64,000 nt of DNA from Neopestalotiopsis rosae (taxonomy: Eukaryota > Ascomycota > Sordariomycetes > Amphisphaeriales > Sporocadaceae). Location of the stretch: assembly GCA_023078685.1 (NCBI GenBank), contig JALGAS010000003.1:62001-126000 (forward strand), in the 5' to 3' direction. Below are positions 12,127 through 21,053 of the stretch, piece after piece (position 1 is the first letter of the stretch; each line of letters opens with the position of its first letter). Made by a program: the position numbers and the translations under genes. Under the pieces are notes generated by a model, which was not told the DNA's origin, did not search any database, and saw nothing but the letters and a program-made list of their open reading frames with translations.

Positions 12127-13734
12127 TTAGTCAAAGCTGATCTTCTTGCCTTGGAAACCACCACCGCCGCGGCCGCCGAAGCCTCCACCGCGGGAAGAAC
12201 CACCACGGCCGCCTCCACGACCACCGAAGCCACCACCGCCGCCACGGCCGCCGAAGCCACCACCGCCACGGCCACCGAAACCACCACCACCACCACGGCC
12301 GCCGCCGCGACCACCAAAGCCTCCACGACCACCGCCACGGCCGCCACCACCACCCTGCTGGGGCTGGCGCTGAGCAGCAAAGTCCAGACGGACGGCACGG
12401 GCACCACGGCCCTCACCAATGTAGCCACCGTTCTTGGACTCGAAGGCAGACTTGGCCTCCTCGACGCTGTTGAAGGTGACGTAACCGAAACCCTTGCGGT
12501 TGCCCGACTCACTATCGATGATGTTAGCTTATGTTCAGTCCTCCACTAGATAGGATACGTACGGGTCGGTAGGCAGGCGAAGAGACTTGACCTCGGCAAT
12601 GTCGGCAAAGAAGAGGGAGACAGCGTCCTCATCGGCCTCCCAGGGAAGGTTACCGACGAAGAGGGTGTCGCTCTCGGGGGAGACGGTGTCACCGTGGGCG
12701 GCAGCACGGTTGGCGGCGCGGTCGGTGTTGTTGAAGCTGTCGGCAGGCTTGGGCTTGGAGGGGTCGAGGCGGAGACCACGGCCCTCGAGCTCGAAACCTT
12801 GCATGCCCTCAAGGGCAGCCTGGCAGTGCTCGGGGGTGTCGAAGTCGACGTAGCCGAAGCCACGGGATCGCTGCATGTCCTTGTCGGTGACAACGCGGGC
12901 GCTGTTCAGACCGGCGTACTCCTTGAAGGTCTCGTAGAGGATGTCGTCAGTGATACCCCATCCGAGGTTGCCAACAAACAGAGTGACGGCGGCGTCCTCG
13001 CCATCATCAGCCTTGGACTTCTTGGCAGGAGCCTCCTCCTCTTCCTCAGCCTTGCGCTTCTTGGTAGGCTCGGTCTTCTTCTCTTCCTCATCATCAGAGT
13101 CAGAGTCGGACGAGTCGGAGGAATCAGCATCGGAGTCGGAGTCGGAAGACTACATAGCTTGTTAGTGAATGTGGTGAGGATGGGAAGGAATACTGCAATG
13201 ACATACCTCAGCCTCAACCTTCTTGCCCTTGGCGACGGCGACCTCGGCCTTCTTCTTGGCGTCAACGTCGGCACCACCCTCGCTCTCGGAGCTGTCGCTG
13301 TCCTCCTCATCGTCGGAGGAGTCGGAAGAGTCGGAGGACTCCTGAGCCTTCTTGGCCTTGCCGTTGGTCTTGGCAGCCTTGGCGGGGGCAGGAGCAGCCT
13401 TCTTGCTCTTCTTCTTGTCGGCCTCGGACTCAGACTCGGAGTCGGAAGAGTCGGAGGACTCGTCCTTATCGGAGCCCATCTCCTCGTCGCTGTCGCTGTC
13501 GGAGCTCTCAGACTCCTCAGACTCGGAGTCGGAAGACTCAGACTCGGACTCGACCTTCTTCTTGCTCTTCTTGGGCTCCTTGGCGCCCTTCACAGCCTTG
13601 GTTGCGACATCCTTGGCGAGCTTCTTGGACTTTGCGACGGGAGTGGACGAGGACTTGGAGACACCAGCGTCCTTGACGGAAGAGAGGGGGTCAGCCTTGG
13701 CAGACTTGCCGCTGGAAGACTTGACCTTGCCCAT
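12127..13734 (-). CDS. NSR1: nucleolin-like nucleolar RNA-binding protein (NSR1/gar2 family)
   Basis: Three exons on the minus strand, 13734-13207, 13149-12563 and 12511-12127, give 499 residues. The N-terminal 215 residues alternate Lys/Ala-rich stretches with Ser/Asp/Glu runs, as expected for CK2-phosphorylated nucleolin acidic tracts. Two RRMs follow at about 231-305 and 335-410, with RNP2 TLFVGNLGW / TLFVGNLPW and RNP1 RGFGYVDF / KGFGYVTF. The last 80 residues are a Gly/Arg-rich GAR tail (GGFGGRGG repeats) ending KKISFD. This order is that of yeast Nsr1 and fission yeast gar2, which act in 18S rRNA maturation in the nucleolus. The second intron sits in RRM2 between the RNP2 and RNP1 motifs. 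It is divergent from the complex I gene, 609 bp apart. Confidence 0.92.
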
Positions 13735-14343
13735 TGTGATGTGAGTTATTGTCTGATTGATTTGAAAAATGAATGAGACAAATAATGAATGGATGGGGGA
13801 GAGGGAAAGATGTGGTAGTGTGCAGGATCTTTCCTTCGCGGCAGAGCGTGCAGGTTCTGCTTTTTATGAAGAAGATTCGGCAGAAAAAAAAAAGGCGGGT
13901 AGGCAGCGGGCTTCCTGGCTTGTTTCGCCCGTTTCGCTTGCTGGGCGCAAAAAAAAAATTTCTGTATCTGCTCTATCGGCGGCAAAGTGGGGTCAAGGGT
14001 CCCGGGCGGTGAGGAGCTTGCGGAATTGCTGATAACGATAAGAGAGGCAGGTAGTAAATCGCTTTGGCGCATTTGGTCGCATTGTTGGATCCCGCATGAG
14101 AACAGACAAGTGACCCACTTATTCCAGCCAGTGGAGAGTGCCTTACAAACGAGGCTGCTAGAATTGGCTGGTTCGACGTTCCAAGCTCACAGCTCACCCA
14201 AAGCACCCAAAGTGCGTAGCTTGTCGAGGTATCTCCAGTATCCGCCCAGCTCAAGTACACGATCCGCCTCATCAGCTCACCACCAAAACCGGTCAATTGA
14301 ATCCGTTGTACAATCCGGAGGCAAGAGGCCATCGATCGAAATC
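13735..14343. promoter_or_regulatory. shared divergent promoter region, NSR1 and complex I subunit
   Basis: These 609 bp separate two ATGs that point away from each other, so both promoters must lie here. Two poly-A tracts occur at about 13885-13895 and 13950-13958. Such dA:dT tracts commonly exclude nucleosomes in fungal promoters. No specific factor site is claimed. Confidence 0.5.
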
Positions 14344-14790
14344 ATGCCTACCCCCGAGTCCGAGGCTTTCCTGGCCAAGAAGCCCAAGGTTCCGCCCACC
14401 TTTGACGGCGTTGACTACGACGACAACAAGGCATTCAAGGCCGCCCAGGACTCCATCATCCGCGAGCAATGGGTGCAGGTCATGATGGGACGTCTGGTTA
14501 GAGAGGAGCTCAGCAAATGCTACTACCGGGAAGGAGTCAACCACCTGGAGAAGTGCGGCAAGTTAAGAGGTCAGTCATGACGTATTTGGAAGTCTTGTAA
14601 TGGGCAGTGCACGATGATGCATTGCGGCCAGGACCTTGCTCCATTGAATTTTAATCTTTTCTACAAGTTTGCTGACTACGGAACAGAGAGATACCTATCG
14701 ATGCTGGAGAAGAACCGCGTGCGCGGAACTCTGTTTGAGCAACAAAACTACATAGATGCATCACAGCTGGCCACGCCGGCCAAGAAATAA
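14344..14790 (+). CDS. NDUFB10: NADH:ubiquinone oxidoreductase (complex I) PDSW/NDUFB10-type subunit
   Basis: Exons 14344-14569 and 14687-14790 with a 117-bp intron (donor GTCAGT) encode 109 residues. The core, with KCYYREGVNHLEKC, KLRERYLSMLE and a final GTLFEQQNYID, matches the PDSW family (bovine NDUFB10, and I believe the Neurospora 12.3-kDa subunit), an accessory subunit of the complex I membrane arm in the mitochondrial inner membrane. The two cysteines of KCYYREGVNHLEKC are the conserved pair of this family. The size fits the short fungal form. An upstream in-frame extension exists from about 13987, but the ATG at 14344 (context aaatcATGCC) matches the usual N-terminus, so I used it. 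Confidence 0.85.
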
Positions 14791-15265
14791 TGGACTCATC
14801 CGAATAGGCGCTGGGGAGAACCATGCATTATATTCTTAGAGGGAAGCATGATATATCAATCCATGTATGAGAGATTATTTCCCATGGATGTGCTGGTTTC
14901 AAGAGTATCAAGACGGGAAAATGGGTCATGGCTGTACAACTACCGAGGTGTTGTGGCCGCAAGACCCTGTACATATATCAAATGAAAAAGGCCAAATTAT
15001 CAAGTATTGAAACTGAACACATCGACTGTGGCGCATGGGGCAATTCTTATATGCATTTTGGTCGCTATTATCATCGTTGTCGTCGCGTGTCGTTGACATA
15101 AAGGCACGCAGTCGGCTCAATTGGCGCCAGGGGTCCATCCGGCCCGCCGTACAAAATTTCCAATTGGCTAGCTTCAACACCAAGTGCTCTGCACTTTGTA
15201 GCTCTAGGACCAGTATCTTTCAAGACCTCAACCACATTTACAACTACAACACACCAACGCACAAG
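14791..15265. other. intergenic, no gene seen
   Basis: This is the 3' end of the complex I gene and the 5' region of the mL54 gene. No other coding or RNA signal was seen. Confidence 0.6.
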
Positions 15266-15997
15266 ATGATTTGCAGGCGGTGTTTAACAAGCGCCTCGTC
15301 GCTCACACGAACAATTCCGCACCGGGCGGCTCCAGTAATCTTGCGATCATTCGCATCGACGACAATTCAAAGAAACGCCGCGCCGGCGGCTGCACCAGCA
15401 GCACCATCAACATCAGAGAACCCAACTTTTAGCACACCGCTCGGCGATGCAGCAACAGCAGCAGCCGCAGAAGCCAAGCCCGCGCTCTCGGCATGCGCCG
15501 AGGGCACCGTGCTAAACGGTCTCAACTACCTCAAGAACAAGACGGACCCCGTGGCCCTGGCCGACGATGCGTACCCGGCGTGGCTGTGGAGCTGTCTCGA
15601 CGTCACGGTCAAGAAGAGCGACGACGCCGGAGCCGCTGATGCCGAGGCAGAATTCTGTACGTTATAACCCAGGGGGGAACACAGATACTACTCCCAAGAA
15701 AAGACCTTGTTTGCTAACCATGGAAACACACCTTAACCAGCGAAATCCAAGAAGCAGCGCCGAATCGCCGCCAAGCGCCAGCGCTCCCTCGAGGCCAAGC
15801 TCCTGGCCGAGGGCAACCTCGAGGCCCTGGCGCCCAAGATCCCCCTGCAGCAGCAGTCGATAAACATGCCGGGCAACGAGGAGGGCACGGCCGAGGGCGC
15901 CCTGGCCGCCGTGGCCGCGCGCGAGGACCTCCGCAAGGCCATGCGCAAGGAGAGGAGGTCCAAGATCAAGGAGGCCAACTACCTCAAGAGCATGTAA
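15266..15997 (+). CDS. MRPL37: mitochondrial large-subunit ribosomal protein mL54 (MRPL37 family)
   Basis: Exons 15266-15656 and 15741-15997 (84-bp intron, phase 1) encode 215 residues. The N-terminus (MICRRCLTSAS..., rich in Arg, Ser and Thr, no acidic residues) looks like a mitochondrial presequence, followed by an Ala/Pro-rich linker. The diagnostic block is GTVLNGLNYLKNKTDPVALAD followed by YPAWLWSCLD at about 90-120, which is the MRP-L37 domain. A basic helix-rich C-terminus (KSKKQRRIAAKRQR ... RRSKIKEANYLKSM) follows in exon 2. The product is a structural part of the mitoribosome large subunit. The ATG at 15266 directly precedes the presequence; longer in-frame upstream sequence lacks a better start. 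Confidence 0.9.
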
Positions 15998-16645
15998 AGA
16001 AGAGGATGGTGACTCTTTTTCTAGCGAGAAAATTTGGTGTGGGAAAATTCCACAAACCAGTTGGTTTTACGGGCAACGAAACCTGGAGCTGGACTTTTAC
16101 ACATAAAAAGTGTTCCAGGGACCCTGTGATAATGGCAAGTGGGCAAATCACGGCCAAGGTCTGGCCGCTGTCATGGCTGCTCGCTTCTCTTTCGGCATAC
16201 CTACCAAAAGGCCTGAAGAGATTAGCAACTGCGTGTACTATACAAGGAAAAACTGTAAACTATACATGTGCACATATGTTGAAAGAAGAATAGACAAATT
16301 ACGGCGCCATCTTGAAGCTTTGCAACATGACATCTTTCAAAGGTAAACTGCGCATCTACATTTGATTCTACCAAGGATTTGGCTGGGTATCATTTTTATA
16401 GAAGACATATTTTGTGGCCATCTCCTTCGCATTGCACAATTTTGTGACTTTGCCGTTTAATCTGCCATGATATTCAAATTGTCAAGCGCCGAACGCCCCC
16501 GTCCCATATCGAAAAAAAACTGTAATCGACTTGCTAGTATGCAATATTTTCCATCCGCCATCTAGAATATCGCTGGCCAATTTCACCTTGTTGTAATTGA
16601 CAATCGTGACCGTGACAGGATGTGTGTTCTGGTGAGACGACTGAT
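15998..16645. other. convergent 3' intergenic, no gene seen
   Basis: This region separates the 3' ends of the mL54 gene (+) and TAF7 (-). It is AT-rich towards TAF7. No domain-bearing frame or RNA gene was seen. Confidence 0.6.
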
Positions 16646-18259
16646 CTATTCGTCATCCGTAATGTTGAGTTGTGCCTTGCGCAACGAGATCTCCTTCTTG
16701 AGGTTCTCAATGTTGGTGAGGATACGGCGGCGCATGAGTGGGTTTTGCTGCGATGCCAGTTGACTTTCAAGGTCTGACACCTTCTTCTGCAGTCCGACCA
16801 TTTCATTCTTCATGTCTCTGAATTCAGCTTGTTTCGCTGCTTCTTCCTCATCCAGTTCGTCATCGTCGTCATCATCATCATCATCCTCATCGGATATCTC
16901 TTCTTCGTCTTCGCCATCGGCATCGCTGGCCTCGGCAGCTCCAGCGGCAGGTGTATTGGCTTCGAGAGTCATTGGCGTCTGTGCATCCAGCTGTGTGACG
17001 GGGGTGGCTCCTTCGGCGTCTCCCATGTCCATGTCAAACTCTCCAGCCAGTTCAGCTTCCAGCTCAGCCTCAAGATCGGCGTGATCCATCTCGACGTCCT
17101 CTTGAGTGGCCTCTTCCCCAAAATCGGCACCTCCAAAGTAGTCGTCCACTTCTTCACCCTCGGCATCTTCATCGCCCGACTCGTCAAAGTCTTCTTCCTC
17201 GTCCATGAGAAATTCGTATTTAGGTGGTTCAACGCACTCAGCATCTTCAGCCAACAGTTTCTTAACCTGGGCAGCGGTACTGATCAGTTGCTTTTCTGAT
17301 GGTTGCTTTCTGAACCTCCGATTGATGGCATCGTGCATTGGGGGAGTCAAGCCATGCGGCCACTTGTGATCCATCTGTTGAACCATTTGAGGCAATGGTG
17401 TCGATTTTGCCTCTTGCTCGTTGGCGACCTTTTCATAGCATAGCAGCATTTGAGTGATATCCATATTTTTCATGAAATTCTTTTTGTCCCAGGTTTTCAT
17501 TGCTTCCACAATGGTGGGAAGATCCACGAGTACTGCAGCAAAATGCTGCCCATCAATGGTGACCATGGCACGTCGGTCCTTGGCATCGAGCCAGTCCACA
17601 GAGAGATCGGCTCCTCCCGACTTCTTGTCAATACCAATCTTGCCTTCTTCAATGGCCTTATTGAGGTATTCCGTCGAAGGGCCAGCTAGTGTTCGGAGTA
17701 TAACGGCGCCTTCTCTGACCGGATCTTCCTCTCTGTCGCTTGCTTCCGAGTCCCACGCTTCGCCAGGCTTATGTTCAACAGCTTTGCCTTTTGGTTTCAG
17801 TAAGAGTCGACCAGTTGGCGTTTGGACAGCATATGCCTTGTTTTTCGAATGTGTTGTAGCAGTGGGGGTTCTGATTTGAATCTTGGAGATGCGACGACCC
17901 GCCATGGGGGCATTGTCTTCCTCATCGTCATCATCGCTATCATATGTTCTTTTTTGAGCAGCCAAAATCTTTTCTGTTGGCTTGGAGGATCTACCGGTCT
18001 TGGTGATCTTGACTGGAGGGGCGGCGGTTGCCGGAGTACTGGGCTGACTCGAATTGACTCTGATACGAATGGTCTTCTTCTCGCCAGAAGGTGTGGGTAG
18101 GTCGCCGCTGAACGATGATTGTCGCGAGCTGCTGAGCTTCAGTATGGGCCTTGGTGTTTCGGCGGAAGGTGTTGCAGCGATGGGAGGAGGTGGCATGTCC
18201 GGGCGATTGATCTGGCCGGTCTCCAGCTTCAAGGTCGGTTTGGAACCATCGCCCGCCAT
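16646..18259 (-). CDS. TAF7: TFIID subunit 7 (TAF7/TAFII55 family)
   Basis: One uninterrupted exon of 537 residues. The N-terminal 165 residues are Pro/Ser/Thr-rich with basic stretches. The TAFII55_N domain spans about 175-285 and includes EGAVILRTLAGPSTEYL, LSVDWLDAKDRRAMVTIDGQ, FAAVLVDLPTIVEAMKTWD and MDITQMLLCYE. A second conserved patch, WPHGLTPPMHDAINRRF, follows. The rest is strongly acidic (an Asp run from a TCA/TCG repeat near 16855-16890) and ends in a predicted coiled coil. TAF7 is a core TFIID component that binds TAF1. The frame extends upstream to 18337, but the ATG at 18259 (gccaagATGGCG) starts the family-like sequence and has a good context. It lies head to head with the TAF3-like gene. 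Confidence 0.9.
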   Translation of the reverse strand: MAGDGSKPTLKLETGQINRPDMPPPPIAATPSAETPRPILKLSSSRQSSFSGDLPTPSGEKKTIRIRVNSSQPSTPATAAPPVKITKTGRSSKPTEKILAAQKRTYDSDDDDEEDNAPMAGRRISKIQIRTPTATTHSKNKAYAVQTPTGRLLLKPKGKAVEHKPGEAWDSEASDREEDPVREGAVILRTLAGPSTEYLNKAIEEGKIGIDKKSGGADLSVDWLDAKDRRAMVTIDGQHFAAVLVDLPTIVEAMKTWDKKNFMKNMDITQMLLCYEKVANEQEAKSTPLPQMVQQMDHKWPHGLTPPMHDAINRRFRKQPSEKQLISTAAQVKKLLAEDAECVEPPKYEFLMDEEEDFDESGDEDAEGEEVDDYFGGADFGEEATQEDVEMDHADLEAELEAELAGEFDMDMGDAEGATPVTQLDAQTPMTLEANTPAAGAAEASDADGEDEEEISDEDDDDDDDDDELDEEEAAKQAEFRDMKNEMVGLQKKVSDLESQLASQQNPLMRRRILTNIENLKKEISLRKAQLNITDDE

Positions 18260-19351
18260 CTTGGCAGCCACTAGAGGAAAGACTGCGAAAGAGGCGAGTG
18301 AGATGAATGAGGGCCAAGGAAGACGAGAAAGCAGCAAAATCAGAGTCTGGGTGTCGCGAAAAAGGGCGATGGCTGTTGCTGTCGTGAAATGCGTTGTCGC
18401 AAAACAAAGTGGTGCGAATGACGTTGGGATTGACAGTGTAGAAATCTGGAGTCTGGACTAGACCTGCCAGGGGTCAACTCAAAGAACTTCGAACTTCCAG
18501 ATACGTGGGCAGGGATGCTCTAAGTGCAGTTTTCCAGCGACGCGAAAACGCGCTGATCTGAACACAATCGCGGGGTAGCTTCAACTCATGTGCATTTGGT
18601 CCGTAGGCTCGGTGCTAGCTGCCTCAAGGTGCCAAGGTGCATGTTGTTAAGGGACGAAAGCCGGGGTTTGGGTTTGGTTGGGCGACCAGTGGAAGGGGAG
18701 AAATGGAAGGGTGGGCAAGACATCCGAGTGGCTGCTGTTACCCGAATGAGAGCTACTGATGAGAAGTACATACTGCAAGGTAAGGTAAAAAGTCCCTAGG
18801 ACAGCTGGAGCGTACGACTTTGGTCTAAAATTCCACCGTCATGCAGGCGCTAACATTGGTTAACGGTCCGCTGTGAATTGCATCAACAATCAGAGCCCCA
18901 AAGCACCTGTCGCTCAAACAATCAGTCTGCTTCGATTCGGCTTAACAATCTTTCTCAGTCGTCTAGCCCAACACTTACAGCCATGATCACTATCTGGCAT
19001 ATCTGGACCTCTTGACCATTCTTTCTTCCAACCGATTCCGTGAGTTGCTGCTTTCGACAAGTGACTTGCGCTTTGCTTCGCGCAATCGTGCTCAACTGAG
19101 AAAGCAACCTAAACACCACCGCCAAGTCTGGAAACTGCAACAATCTTGATCGCAGAAGTCGTTGCCTCTTCTCCACACACTGGCAAGGATCAACATCAAG
19201 GATAGCCGTTAATACCTGAAGGTTCCTGAGGATATCCGCCACTACACGATAGCATTTCCACTGCAAACGGACGGAGCACGAACAGACGAGCACGATTCGA
19301 CTCGATTGTTGTAGAGACGGGAGAAGGCGAATCACCAAAAACTCACACATC
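18260..19351. promoter_or_regulatory. divergent promoter region between TAF7 and TAF3-like gene
   Basis: These 1.09 kb must hold the promoters and 5' leaders of both genes. No convincing additional gene was seen. Short open frames occur on both strands but without domains. Confidence 0.5.
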
Positions 19352-20177
19352 ATGGAGACTTACGCCTCAAATCCCATGACATACAAAAAGTTCCACCTGG
19401 CGCTCCTGCGGCCCGCCATACTCCAGGCCCTGCGAGCGCAAGGCTACTACACGTGCAAGCCGTCGGTCCTAGAGTTCTTCACCGAGATCGTGGCCGACTA
19501 CATATACAACGCGGCCGTGGCGACGCGCAAGGCCATGGAGCACAACCACCCGGACGACCCCAGCGGCGTCACCCTGCCCGACCTGCGCCAAGGGCTCGAG
19601 CACATGGGCGCCTTTTGCCGGGACGAGAACAAGCGCGAGGACCGCGACTACGACGGCGACCCCGAGCTGCGCGGCATTGAAAAGTTCAAGGACTGGTTCG
19701 ACGGCAAGCAGAACCAGAGGATCACCCGCATCGCCGAGGCCTTCAACCAGACGGGCCTCCTTCTCGAGGCCGCCCCGCTCGAGGAGGGCAAGAAGGTCGA
19801 GAAACCGCCCATTGACTATCTGAGCCGTAAGTTTTTCCGGCGCTCCTCCTCCTCCTCCTCCTCCTCCTCCTCCGGTTGCCTCCCCCGTTGTCAAACCATC
19901 ATACTGGAAATACTAATTCCTTCATGCGTGTCATGCAGAGCTCAAGCAGAAACACAGCAAGAACGATGACTCTAGGTATGCTAGCACCATCCTGGGAAAG
20001 CCCAGCGACCACGGCGAGGTCTTGGTCGAGGGCGGCCCCGTCTCGAGCATCGACGAGTGGCGGGAAATGATGTTCCAGCGCAACCAGCGACCGCGGAGCC
20101 CTACGCCAGACTCTCGGCCGCCCAGCTCCGGGCTCAGCTCGCTCGACGAGGGGGATGTCGAGATGATGGATCTGTAG
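19352..20177 (+). CDS. histone-fold (bromodomain-associated) protein, probable TAF3-like TFIID subunit
   Basis: Exons 19352-19826 and 19939-20177 (112-bp intron containing about ten TCC units) encode 237 residues. Residues about 11-90 (FHLALLRPAILQALRAQGYY ... VLEFFTEIVADYIYNAA ... LPDLRQGLEHMGAF) have the helix pattern of the bromodomain-associated histone fold of TAF3 and TAF8. The rest is charged and carries a Ser/Pro-rich tail ending EGDVEMMDL. No PHD finger is present, as in yeast Taf3 and unlike animal TAF3. TAF3 pairs with TAF10 in TFIID; that role is inferred. TAF8 or another histone-fold factor is the main alternative. The start ATG has a good context (catcATGGAG). Confidence 0.68.
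19843..19873 (+). repeat. TCC trinucleotide microsatellite in an intron
   Basis: About ten TCC units sit inside the intron of the TAF3-like gene. If read through they would encode a serine run, but the donor GTAAGT before it and the acceptor GCAG after it argue that it is spliced out. Confidence 0.85.
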
Positions 20178-21053
20178 TGTTTTCTTTTTGTGAAAACCAA
20201 AAGAATCCTAACCCGCGGTCCTCGGGTTTATCAGTGTTTGATGGCACTCGAGAGGCGTTGGAACGAAGCAAAAAAAAAGAACAAATATGCCCATTTCTCT
20301 TGTTGCGTTGCATGGCAAGATTCGGAATCATTGCGAAGGCGTTTTCGGTGTTTCTCTTGGAAAGATGAGGGGGTTTTTTTATTTTTCATCTTGGGCGGGA
20401 AAAGTAGCGAGGAAACTATTGGCGCAAGTATTAATCTAGACTGCGTATGTTGCTTTTTGAGAGGGAGAAAGACAAAGTGTGTGTGAGAGAGAGGGAGAGA
20501 ACAAGGCGGTGCGCGGCCTCAGGCAAGATACCCCCTTTGCATATATAATGAGCCTGAGGGTTTTTGGTATTACATTTTCATACCTTGATGTTTACTACAT
20601 GTTAGCCCAGTGATTATCACAACCCGCCCACCTGCAAGATTCAAGAAGTGAAATAAGAGTATGGCAGTCTTGAATATAATGACCAGGAAGAAAATAAGAT
20701 TGTCTGCCTCCATGATGATAATCAGCCGTGTTCCCTCATTCTTCATACGCTCTCTAATGTCAAATTTTGGTATCATCAGATCTCATGTGTGTGCAACGCT
20801 AGAACTTGACTTCGCTGACTTTCAACAGAAAAAAGTAAGAGAGAAAAAAAACAGACAAATGTCCTCGTGTCCCCATATGCTTGCCCCAAGAGTGACCAGA
20901 AAGCATGCCGGGCAATAAATAAAACACAAAATATTCCAGTCCCCAAGCCTCTGTATTAACATGATTTCGTTTTCTCCATCTTCTCGTCTCCCGAGAACCC
21001 AATTGCCAAGTAGGTGAGGGATGGGGTAAAAGTGCACAATCTCCCCCGAGCCC
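20178..21053. other. convergent 3' intergenic with inverted repeat
   Basis: This region separates the stops of the TAF3-like gene and the F-box gene. It contains an 8-bp inverted repeat (CCTCAGGC at 20517-20524, GCCTGAGG at 20552-20559, 27-nt spacer) followed by a short T run, and GA/GT-rich simple sequence at about 20475-20500. No gene was seen. Confidence 0.55.

Noticed and set aside
12112..12549. Plus-strand and alternative minus-strand frames of about 145 codons over the Gly/Arg region of NSR1
   Set aside because: They are shadows of the GAR-encoding repeat. Only the frame ending GGGFQGKKISFD is consistent with the RRM frame after splicing.
12694..13776. 360-codon plus-strand frame rich in Leu, Gly and Val
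   Set aside because: It is antisense to the acidic and RRM coding sequence of NSR1; biased codon use leaves the opposite strand open. No domain.
18260..18337. N-terminal extension of TAF7 resembling a signal sequence
   Set aside because: It lies before the ATG that begins family-like sequence, and a hydrophobic leader makes no sense for a nuclear TFIID subunit.
19827..19938. Serine-run extension of the TAF3-like protein
   Set aside because: It is encoded by an intron with GTAAGT donor and GCAG acceptor; splicing restores a family-like continuation.
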